Assembly: GCA_041687475.1 (NCBI GenBank)
Contig: JAWLBW010000271.1
Coordinates: 1 to 6,595, forward strand
Direction: 5' to 3'
DNA from: JAWLBW01 sp041687475
GTDB taxonomy: Bacteria; J088; JAWLBW01
Length of the DNA: 6,595 nucleotides
Shown here: positions 1 through 5,554 of the stretch, piece by piece
Numbering within the stretch: the stretch's first letter is position 1
Layout: each line of letters opens with the position of its first letter
Position numbers and translations under genes: made by a program
Notes under the pieces: generated by a model
Databases searched by the model: none
What the model saw: only the letters and a program-made list of their open reading frames with translations
What the model was told of the DNA's origin: nothing

Positions 1-707
1 CTGCTGTGACCGCCGTGTCCCTCGACCGATACGCGAATGGTGAGATAGCTTTTCTCGCCCACGGCCACCATGGCCTGGTTCTTGCCCTTGACGAAGTCGG
101 GCACCACGTACGAACCTTCGTCGAGCACGAATGCGGGGCGACCGAACGACTCCATGAAGGTTTCGATATAGCGCCGGGCGCCGTGTTCGCCGCCGATTTC
201 TTCGTCGGGCGTTACCAACAGCTGGATCTCACGATCGGGCTCGACCCCCTCGGCTTTCAGCCGGGCTATCGCCTCGAGTATCGCCACGCCGGAAGACTTG
301 TTGTCGATGGCGCCGCGTCCCCATATGAACCCACCGGTTACCTTGCCGGCAAAGGGCGGATGCGTCCACTCGTCGGCTTCGCCGTGATCGACGGGCACCA
401 CGTCGGCGTGATTGAGAAAGAGCATCGGCGCCTTCTCGGTCGGCTGTTCCGGCTTCCACCTGACGAGCAGCATGCGGCCGTCCATGATCTCCCAGGTCAG
501 GCCGAGCGGCCGGGCGTAATTTTCCACAAGCAGGGGAATGTAGCCGGGCGTCGGAGATTCGGGAATGATGGGCGGAACCACCGTGTCGACCCGCAGGTAG
601 TCGGCCAATACGCGTACCGGGCGGCTGTCGACAAAGTCTTCGGCCGCATCGGCGGTGGGTGCAAGCAGAGTCAGCGAGACGAGCAGGGAAGCGACGGATG
701 CGCGCAT
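1..707 (-). CDS. Secreted M20-family zinc metallopeptidase (carboxypeptidase S/PM20D1-like), N-terminal part
   Basis: This is an exported di-zinc peptidase or amidohydrolase. M20 enzymes of this branch cleave C-terminal residues from peptides or hydrolyse N-acyl amino acids. Translating the minus strand from the ATG at 707 gives 235 residues before the window edge cuts the gene; family members usually run about 450-500. Residues 1-22 look like a Sec signal peptide: a short basic start, a Leu/Val-rich core and an ADA-AED cleavage site. The metal-site motifs appear in order: His100-Ala-Asp102 (NHADVVPV), the WTHPPFAGK segment, Gly-Arg-Gly-Ala-Ile-Asp135-Asn-Lys with the bridging Asp135, Asp-Glu169-Glu170-Ile-Gly-Gly with the likely general base and a metal ligand, Asp196-Glu-Gly, and GHGGHS at 230-235, where the dimerisation-domain His begins. 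The start is supported by an AAAGGAG five bases upstream and by the signal peptide beginning there. The gene is divergent from the UvrA-like gene. The exact substrate cannot be told. Confidence 0.93.
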   Translation of the reverse strand, partial: MRASVASLLVSLTLLAPTADAAEDFVDSRPVRVLADYLRVDTVVPPIIPESPTPGYIPLLVENYARPLGLTWEIMDGRMLLVRWKPEQPTEKAPMLFLNHADVVPVDHGEADEWTHPPFAGKVTGGFIWGRGAIDNKSSGVAILEAIARLKAEGVEPDREIQLLVTPDEEIGGEHGARRYIETFMESFGRPAFVLDEGSYVVPDFVKGKNQAMVAVGEKSYLTIRVSVEGHGGHS

Positions 708-712
708 GGCGA

Positions 713-719
713 CTCCTTT
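713..719 (-). promoter_or_regulatory. Strong Shine-Dalgarno site of the M20 peptidase gene
   Basis: On the minus strand this reads AAAGGAG, five bases before the ATG at 707. It fixes the start of the peptidase. It contrasts with the rightward genes of the window, none of which has a comparable site. Confidence 0.8.
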
Positions 720-740
720 CCACATGAGGGGAAAAGGAAC

Positions 741-746
741 AGTATA
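741..746 (-). promoter_or_regulatory. Candidate -10 box for the M20 peptidase gene
   Basis: On the minus strand this reads TATACT, a 5 of 6 match to the sigma-70 -10 consensus. It would place the transcript start near 734 and give a leader of about 27 bases that includes the Shine-Dalgarno site. No good -35 hexamer is visible at 16-18 bases upstream (best AAGGCA, 3 of 6), so the promoter may be activator-dependent or the match may be chance. Confidence 0.4.
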
Positions 747-747
747 C

Positions 748-762
748 CCGGGGTAGTCCCGG
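748..762. repeat. Small inverted repeat in the putative promoter spacer
   Basis: CCGGG, a five-base gap (GTAGT), then CCCGG form a perfect 5-bp dyad. It sits where the spacer between the -35 and -10 elements of the peptidase promoter would lie, just upstream of the TATACT box. It could be an operator, but a GC-only 5-bp dyad is easily produced by chance in this base composition. Confidence 0.25.
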
Positions 763-787
763 ATTGCCTTTGGGAACGGTAGCCTGC

Positions 788-842
788 AGAAGGAAGAGGG
801 AAGATTAGAGAAGGAAGATTAGAGAAGGAAGATGGAAGAGGG
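788..842. repeat. Purine-rich tandem repeat, 14-bp unit
   Basis: The plus strand here is nearly all A and G. The unit GAAGATTAGAGAAG occurs exactly at 800-813 and 814-827, and a degenerate third copy begins at 828 (GAAGATGGAAGAGG). The preceding bases from 788 (GAAGGAAGAGGG) are a further degenerate relative. The tract lies between two divergent genes, has no coding signal and differs sharply from its flanks. It could be a dispersed intergenic repeat, a slippage-prone tract or a curved or triplex-forming spacer; the sequence does not decide between these. Confidence 0.75.
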
Positions 843-856
843 AGCCCGTCGATTGT

Positions 857-884
857 TCCGCAATCCGTCAATCCGCATTCCGCG
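857..884. repeat. Short TCCG-phased repeat in the intergenic region
   Basis: TCCG recurs at 857, 864, 872 and 879, with intervals of 7, 8 and 7 bases. The core is CAATCCGT followed by CAATCCGC and ATTCCGCG. Together with the purine tract just before it, this looks like a composite intergenic element rather than random sequence. It ends a few bases before the putative promoter of the UvrA-like gene. Its function is unknown. Confidence 0.5.
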
Positions 885-889
885 TTTCG

Positions 890-918
890 TTGCGAGGGTT
901 ATCGGCCTCCGATAGCAT
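890..918 (+). promoter_or_regulatory. Possible promoter of the UvrA-like gene
   Basis: TTGCGA at 890-895 and TAGCAT at 913-918 are separated by 17 bases. Each matches 4 of 6 positions of the sigma-70 consensus. Transcription would start near 925, only a few bases before the preferred ATG at 929, and would give an almost leaderless mRNA. That fits the lack of a Shine-Dalgarno sequence, but the hexamers are weak and this is inference. Confidence 0.25.
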
Positions 919-928
919 GAACGCCATT

Positions 929-3316
929 ATGTCAGACACCAGCCGACATGCAGCAGACCGCCACGACCTGATTCGCGTTCAGGGCGCCCGTGAAAACAAC
1001 CTGAAGAATGTCAGCCTCGAAATACCCAAGCGGCGGCTGACCGTGTTTACCGGCGTTTCGGGGTCGGGAAAGTCGTCGCTTGTATTCGATACCGTCGCGG
1101 CCGAGTCGCAGCGCCTGATCAACGAGACCTACAGTGCCTTCGTGCAGGGGTTCATGCCGACCCTGGCCCGGCCCGACGTCGACGTGCTGGAGGGACTTAC
1201 GACCGCCATCATTGTCGACCAGGAGCGAATCGGCGCAAACCCGCGGTCGACCGTGGGCACCGTGACCGATGCCAACGCGATGCTGCGCATTCTTTTCAGC
1301 CGTCTGGGACAGCCGCATATCGGTTCGGCCCAGGCTTTCTCGTTCAACGTCGCGTCCATCTCGGGCGCGGGCGCGGTTACCATTGAACGTGGGGGCAACA
1401 CCGTCAGGGAGAAAAGAAGCTTCAGCATTACCGGCGGTATGTGCCCGCGTTGCGAGGGGCTGGGCAGGGTAACCGATTTTGACTTGTCGGCGCTGTACGA
1501 CGCCGACAAGTCCTTGAACGAAGGCGCCCTCACGATTCCCGGTTACACCATGGACGGTTGGTACGGGCGGATTTATCGCGGCTGCGGCTTTTTCGACCCC
1601 GACAAGCCCATCAGCAGTTTCACCCGGAAGGAACTGCAAGACCTGCTTTACAAGGAGCCGACGAAAATCAAGGTCGACGGAATAAACCTGACGTACGAGG
1701 GGCTTGTTCCGAAGATTCAGAAGTCGATGTTGTCGAAAGACCCTGAGGCGATGCAGCCGCACATTCGCGCCTTCGTCGATCGGGCGGTCACCTTTGCCGT
1801 CTGCCCCGAGTGTGACGGCACCAGGCTCAGCGCGCTGGCGCGGTCGTCGAAAATCAAGGACATCAACATCGCCGATGCCTGCGCCATGCAGATCAGCGAT
1901 CTGGCCGGGTGGGTGCGTGAATTGAACGAGCCCTCGGTCGGGCCATTGCTGAGGGCGCTGGGCGAGACGCTCGATTCCTTCGTCGAAATCGGCCTTGGTT
2001 ACCTGAGCCTCGACCGGCCGTCGGGTACGCTCTCGGGGGGAGAAGCGCAGCGCACGAAGATGATCCGGCATCTCGGCTCGGCGCTCACCGACGTCACGTA
2101 CGTTTTCGACGAGCCCACGGCCGGGCTGCATCCCCACGACATTCGTCGTATGAACGACCTGTTGCGGCAACTGCGAGACAAGGGCAATACGGTACTCGTC
2201 GTTGAACACAAGCCTGATGTAATCGGCATCGCCGACCATGTCGTCGATCTCGGCCCCGGCGCCGGTACGGCGGGCGGCGAGGTGGTCTTTGAGGGAACGG
2301 TCGACGACCTGCGGAAAAGCGGAACGTTGACCGGCCGGCATCTGGACGATCGGGCCACCGTCAAGACAGAGGTTCGCAAGCCTTCGGGGAAACTGGAAAT
2401 CCGTGGTGCAGACACCCATAACCTGCAGAACGTCGATGTCGACATTCCCCTTGGGGTGCTGGTGGTGGTAACCGGTGTGGCGGGGTCGGGTAAAAGCTCG
2501 CTGATACACGGTTCGGTATCGGGCCGCGAAGGTGTGGTGGCAATCGACCAGGCGCCGATTCGCGGCTCGCGGCGCAGCAATCCGGCGACGTATACGGGCC
2601 TTCTCGACTCCATTCGAAAAGCGTTTGCGAAAGCCAACGGGGTGAAACCCGCTCTGTTCAGCGCCAACTCCGAGGGGGCCTGTCCCAACTGCAACGGCGC
2701 CGGTGTCATCTACACCGATCTGGCCATGATGGCCGGGGTCGCCACGGTCTGCGAGGAATGCGAAGGTCGCCGGTTTCAGGCATCGGTACTCGAGTACACC
2801 CTTGGACGACGCAATATTGCCGATGTGCTCGATATGTCGGTAAACGAGGCCGCGGAATTTTTCGGCGCCGGCGATGCCCGTACGCCGGCCGCGCATACGA
2901 TTCTCAAGCGGCTTGCCGATGTCGGGCTCGGCTATCTCAGCCTGGGGCAGCCGCTCACGACATTATCGGGCGGCGAGCGCCAGCGTCTCAAACTGGCCAG
3001 CCATCTGGGCGAGAAGGGCGGCATTTACGTGCTCGACGAGCCCACCACCGGTCTGCACCTTGCCGACGTCGCGCATCTGCTCGCGTTGCTCGACCGGCTG
3101 GTCGACGCGGGAAAGTCTGTTATTGTTGTCGAACATCACCTGGCCGTCATGGCGCATGCCGACTGGATCGTCGATCTCGGGCCGGGTGCGGGGCACGAAG
3201 GCGGCCGGATCGTGTTCGAAGGCACCCCGGCCGATTTGGTCGCCGCAAAGTCGACCCTTACCGGCCGGCACCTTTCAACTTTTGTCGACAGCACCCCGGA
3301 AGTGGTTTCCCGCTGA
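929..3316 (+). CDS. UvrA-like twin-ABC ATPase lacking the UvrB-binding domain
   Basis: This is a cytoplasmic ABC ATPase of the UvrA superfamily, expected to bind DNA, with 795 residues against about 940 for canonical UvrA. Half 1 has Walker A GVSGSGKS (42-49), zinc cysteines C172/C175 and C292/C295, signature LSGGEAQR (368-375), Walker B FDEP (393-396) and H-loop His427. Half 2 has Walker A GVAGSGKS (516-523), zinc cysteines C585/C588 and C608/C611, signature LSGGERQR (679-686), Walker B LDEP (702-705) and His736. Each half ends in TLTGRHL. Only about 40 residues separate the RSTVGT motif (106-111) from CPRCEGLG (172-179). Canonical UvrA carries its UvrB-binding domain and first zinc module there, so recruitment of UvrB is unlikely. 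Relatives include UvrA-type drug or DNA-damage resistance proteins; the function here is unknown. ATG 929 is preferred because homology begins soon after. In-frame ATG 917 and TTG 890 are possible; none has a ribosome-binding site. Confidence 0.93.
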   Translation: MSDTSRHAADRHDLIRVQGARENNLKNVSLEIPKRRLTVFTGVSGSGKSSLVFDTVAAESQRLINETYSAFVQGFMPTLARPDVDVLEGLTTAIIVDQERIGANPRSTVGTVTDANAMLRILFSRLGQPHIGSAQAFSFNVASISGAGAVTIERGGNTVREKRSFSITGGMCPRCEGLGRVTDFDLSALYDADKSLNEGALTIPGYTMDGWYGRIYRGCGFFDPDKPISSFTRKELQDLLYKEPTKIKVDGINLTYEGLVPKIQKSMLSKDPEAMQPHIRAFVDRAVTFAVCPECDGTRLSALARSSKIKDINIADACAMQISDLAGWVRELNEPSVGPLLRALGETLDSFVEIGLGYLSLDRPSGTLSGGEAQRTKMIRHLGSALTDVTYVFDEPTAGLHPHDIRRMNDLLRQLRDKGNTVLVVEHKPDVIGIADHVVDLGPGAGTAGGEVVFEGTVDDLRKSGTLTGRHLDDRATVKTEVRKPSGKLEIRGADTHNLQNVDVDIPLGVLVVVTGVAGSGKSSLIHGSVSGREGVVAIDQAPIRGSRRSNPATYTGLLDSIRKAFAKANGVKPALFSANSEGACPNCNGAGVIYTDLAMMAGVATVCEECEGRRFQASVLEYTLGRRNIADVLDMSVNEAAEFFGAGDARTPAAHTILKRLADVGLGYLSLGQPLTTLSGGERQRLKLASHLGEKGGIYVLDEPTTGLHLADVAHLLALLDRLVDAGKSVIVVEHHLAVMAHADWIVDLGPGAGHEGGRIVFEGTPADLVAAKSTLTGRHLSTFVDSTPEVVSR
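1481..1512. repeat. Perfect 12-bp inverted repeat inside the UvrA-like gene
   Basis: GACTTGTCGGCG at 1481-1492 is the exact reverse complement of CGCCGACAAGTC at 1501-1512, with an eight-base loop (CTGTACGA). It lies in the coding sequence just after the first zinc CxxC, over residues Asp185 to Ser195. No U-run follows it on either strand, so it is not an intrinsic terminator. It could form a strong mRNA hairpin or bind a dimeric protein. Confidence 0.7.
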
Positions 3317-3326
3317 GAGTTCAGCG
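3311..3326 (+). other. Small hairpin overlapping the stop codon of the UvrA-like gene
   Basis: CGCTGA (3311-3316, containing the stop codon) and TCAGCG (3321-3326) form a perfect 6-bp stem with a four-base loop. No T-run follows, so it is a poor intrinsic terminator. It may stabilise the mRNA end or be chance. No other terminator-like structure is seen before the S4-domain gene. Confidence 0.3.
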
Positions 3327-3414
3327 TCGCCAATGCGCGATGTCTTGCCCGAGAAGCTCGAAACCTGACTGATATTCACCCCACACTAATCATTACAGCG
3401 GCGAAGTATTCATC

Positions 3415-3627
3415 ATGCGTGAAGTCTTGATTTCCCGAGAGCCCGTCGAGCTCTATAAAATTCTGAAGTTCGAAGGCCTGGTCGAAAACGGAGGCGCCGC
3501 GAAAGCTGCTGTCGAGCAGGGCATGGTTTCGGTAAACGGCGAGGTGGAAACCCGAAAGCGAAGGAAAATCGTCTCGGGCGACGTCATCGCATTCGGTGGG
3601 CAGGAGTTGAAGGTCAAGCTGGGCTGA
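3415..3627 (+). CDS. ybcJ: YbcJ-like S4-domain RNA-binding protein
   Basis: This is a 70-residue protein that is almost entirely one S4 (alpha-L) RNA-binding domain, the fold found in ribosomal protein S4, pseudouridine synthases and tyrosyl-tRNA synthetase. The pattern is VELYKILKFEGLVENGGAAK (11-30), then VSVNGEVETRKRRKI (38-52) and a GDVIAF strand (55-60). Spacing and length match E. coli YbcJ, which is also 70 residues and carries the same VxGxVETRKRxKIV segment. The basic ETRKRRK stretch is the likely RNA-contact surface. The physiological RNA target of this family is not well defined. The ATG is chosen because it gives the family length and N-terminus; only a weak purine stretch (GCGAAG) lies upstream. 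It begins 98 bases after the UvrA-like gene on the same strand and may be co-transcribed with it. Confidence 0.93.
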   Translation: MREVLISREPVELYKILKFEGLVENGGAAKAAVEQGMVSVNGEVETRKRRKIVSGDVIAFGGQELKVKLG

Positions 3628-3643
3628 GTTCCGGCGCCCGCTT

Positions 3644-3660
3644 TTCGACCGCTGCTCGAA
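3644..3660. promoter_or_regulatory. Candidate dyad operator upstream of the LuxR-type regulator gene
   Basis: TTCGA, a seven-base gap, then TCGAA form a 17-bp dyad ending eight bases before the TTG start of the regulator. LuxR-type helix-turn-helix dimers bind dyads of about this size, so autoregulation is conceivable. The half-sites are short and TCGA is very common in this DNA, so the call is weak. Confidence 0.2.
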
Positions 3661-3667
3661 TCTGTGA

Positions 3668-5440
3668 TTGACATTTCGTTCGGTGTCTGCGACCGTCAAA
3701 CCTTTCCGAAAACGACGGGCGCACACGGATGCGCCGTCGAACGATCCGGGCTGGGGGGAACACATCGCCTACAGAAGACATCAGGTACTCCGCGCATCGC
3801 CGGCCGAGCTGGAACATCTGGTACGCTGCGTCGCCGATCGCAATTGCGCCTTCGAGCGATTGCTCGATGCGTTGATGCCGATGATCAGCGGTACCGAGCA
3901 GCTGTCGGCCGAGACCGCCCTGCAGCTTTCGACCGCCCTGTTCGAGATCGAAGAACGGGCGGCGGCCGAAGATCAGCTATATGCACTGGTGAACGAGCAG
4001 GGCGCGCCGGCACTGGCGCTGAGTGAAGCCGGTCAGGTGCTGACGCTGAATACCGCAGCAGCCCATCTATTCCGCGTTTCGTCGGGCGATGGTCTGGCGG
4101 CCCTCCATATCGACGGCAACGAATTCGTCGGCTTCAAGCGACGCTTGACGGCAATGCCCGGGCCTACGTTGATCAGGGTTTTACGCTTCGACGGGGGCGA
4201 CGGGGCCATTCCCCTTTTGATGACGGGAAGCTACCATCCCCGGTTTCGCGCCTTTACCCTGACGGCTCTGCAGCACCATTGGCCCGCTTCCATCGACCTC
4301 GCGCTCGAAGAGCTTTACGGACTTACGGTAAGCGAGCGAGAAGTGCTTTCGTGCCTGGCAAGGGGCATGACCAGCGAGCAGATTGCCGGGCAGCGTGGTC
4401 GTGCCGTCGGCACCGTGCGCCAACAGGTCAAGCGCATTCTGCAGAAGCTGGGCGCCTCGAGCCAACTCGAGGCTGCGACCCTGGCCGCTGCCGCAGCAAC
4501 CCGCGCCGACCATGACACCCCGGTTCGCACCGGGCTGCTGCCCCTGCGCGAACAGGAAAGCCACCTGCAGATCGGCGAGCTCATGCGCAACAGCCGCCGA
4601 GTCGGCTGGCGGCGCTTCGGCGATTCGGCGGGACACAAGGTGCTTTTTCTTCACGGCCCCTCCTTCGGAGCCGGCGAATATTCGGCCGATCGTGACGAGG
4701 CCGCTCGTCACGGTTTGAATGTGCTGGCCCCCGAGCGTCCCGGATATGGGCGTACCCATTCGCCGGCCCCGGGTGAAGACGCGCTGGAATGCCAGTACCT
4801 TGACTTGCTGGCGGTAATGGAAGAGCAGGGGTTCGACCAGGTTACCGTGCTGGCGCACGAAGTCGCACTCATTCCGGGCCTGGAACTGGCGCGGCGACAA
4901 CCCGACAGAGTCCGTGGTGTGCTTGCGGTTTCCGCAGCCCCTCCGTTCCGGCAGCTCGAGCAGATTCAGCGTATGCCCGATCATCAGGCCATCTTCATTC
5001 AGGCCGCCCGTCATGCCCCCTGGCTTGTCCGGCTCATGACCCGCCTGCTGATGGTGCGCACGCGTCAGCTGGGGCCGGAAAGTTGGACCGATGTCATTTT
5101 CGAGGGCGTCGAACCCGACACGCATGTGATCACGCGGCCGTCGCTGAAGAGCGGGGTGGTCGCCACCTACAGCTTCTATCTGAACCAGATGGGGCGCGGT
5201 TTCGAGGTCGATCTCGATTTGATGCTGCGTGATTGGGGTGAACTCTTTGAGCAGATTGCCTGCCCGGTCAACCTGCTGCACGGCAGGCGCAATGCCACCA
5301 CGCCCCCCGACACACTCGAGATTTTCCGGCATCTTTACCCGGCCGTCTGCATCGAACTGATCGACGAGGCCGGGCTTACGCTGGCGCTGTCTCAGCCTGA
5401 GGCCATCTATCGACGCCTGGCCGAGCTGGCGAAGGGATAG
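3668..5440 (+). CDS. PAS-like/LuxR-type HTH regulator fused to a degenerate alpha/beta-hydrolase domain
   Basis: This is a probable cytoplasmic transcription factor of 590 residues with three parts. Residues about 30-100 are helical and 101-206 look like a PAS fold (PALALSEAGQVLTLNTAAAHLF). Residues 217-275 form a LuxR/FixJ helix-turn-helix (LTVSEREVLSCLARGMTSEQ, then VGTVRQQVKRILQKLGA). Residues about 311-590 are an alpha/beta-hydrolase fold, with the oxyanion motif FLHG (327-330), ERPGYGRTHS (366-375), the elbow strand VTVLAHEVA (392-400), LLHGRRN (536-542) and DEAGLTLALSQPE (566-578). The catalytic serine, aspartate and histidine positions hold Glu398, Asn542 and Leu570, so hydrolysis by the usual mechanism is unlikely and ligand sensing is inferred. 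The start is uncertain. The TTG at 3668 directly follows an in-frame TGA, GTG 3683 is the alternative, neither has a ribosome-binding site, and the first ATG in frame is only at residue 70. It lies 40 bases after the S4 gene. Confidence 0.88.
   Translation: MTFRSVSATVKPFRKRRAHTDAPSNDPGWGEHIAYRRHQVLRASPAELEHLVRCVADRNCAFERLLDALMPMISGTEQLSAETALQLSTALFEIEERAAAEDQLYALVNEQGAPALALSEAGQVLTLNTAAAHLFRVSSGDGLAALHIDGNEFVGFKRRLTAMPGPTLIRVLRFDGGDGAIPLLMTGSYHPRFRAFTLTALQHHWPASIDLALEELYGLTVSEREVLSCLARGMTSEQIAGQRGRAVGTVRQQVKRILQKLGASSQLEAATLAAAAATRADHDTPVRTGLLPLREQESHLQIGELMRNSRRVGWRRFGDSAGHKVLFLHGPSFGAGEYSADRDEAARHGLNVLAPERPGYGRTHSPAPGEDALECQYLDLLAVMEEQGFDQVTVLAHEVALIPGLELARRQPDRVRGVLAVSAAPPFRQLEQIQRMPDHQAIFIQAARHAPWLVRLMTRLLMVRTRQLGPESWTDVIFEGVEPDTHVITRPSLKSGVVATYSFYLNQMGRGFEVDLDLMLRDWGELFEQIACPVNLLHGRRNATTPPDTLEIFRHLYPAVCIELIDEAGLTLALSQPEAIYRRLAELAKG
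4454..4473. repeat. 8-bp inverted repeat inside the regulator gene
   Basis: GCCTCGAG and CTCGAGGC flank a four-base loop (CCAA), just after the helix-turn-helix coding region (residues 263-269). Stems of this size are expected occasionally by chance in DNA rich in TCGA. It is recorded only as a possible mRNA hairpin. Confidence 0.35.
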
Positions 5441-5554
5441 CGCGTGTTGCGCCCGGTTACGACCTGGCGAAAAGGCATTTTCAGCGTTTATCGTCATGTT
5501 TGAACGACCCGACTTGCCCTCCCTCTACCCATTGCCGTACCCTGTTCTTCAACT

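Noticed and set aside
6..782. Long plus-strand open frame of 258 codons
   Set aside because: It lies antisense to the M20 peptidase, whose metal-site motifs, signal peptide and Shine-Dalgarno site are unmistakable. The plus frame has no recognisable domain.
932..2896. Minus-strand open frame of 654 codons
   Set aside because: It is the mirror of the UvrA-like gene. In GC-rich coding DNA an antisense frame often lacks stops, and the translation is low-complexity Arg/Gly-rich with no motif.
2240..3280. Repeated DNA stretches such as the segments encoding VDLGPGAG and TLTGRHL, present twice
   Set aside because: They reflect the ancient internal duplication of the two ABC halves of UvrA-like proteins, not a recent repeat.
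3664..4026. GTG-initiated plus-strand frame of 120 codons overlapping the regulator start
   Set aside because: It was considered as the true N-terminus joined by a frameshift. Its sequence is Arg/Gly-rich with no domain, while the regulator frame is continuous and sensible from residue 30 onward.
929..5440. Antibiotic biosynthesis or defence island around the UvrA-like gene
   Set aside because: UvrA-like paralogues sometimes protect antibiotic producers, but the neighbours are an S4 protein, a regulator and a membrane protein, with no biosynthetic, transporter, nuclease or mobile-element genes.
4181..5497. Minus-strand open frame of 438 codons
   Set aside because: It is antisense to the regulator gene, shows no domain signature, and the plus frame has clear HTH and hydrolase-fold motifs.
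5441..5554. LexA (SOS) box search upstream of the YdjM-like gene, and upstream of the UvrA-like gene
   Set aside because: E. coli ydjM is LexA-controlled and UvrA is an SOS protein, so CTGT-N8-ACAG was sought. Only an unmatched CTGT half (near 5542) was found, so SOS control is not supported by the gammaproteobacterial consensus.
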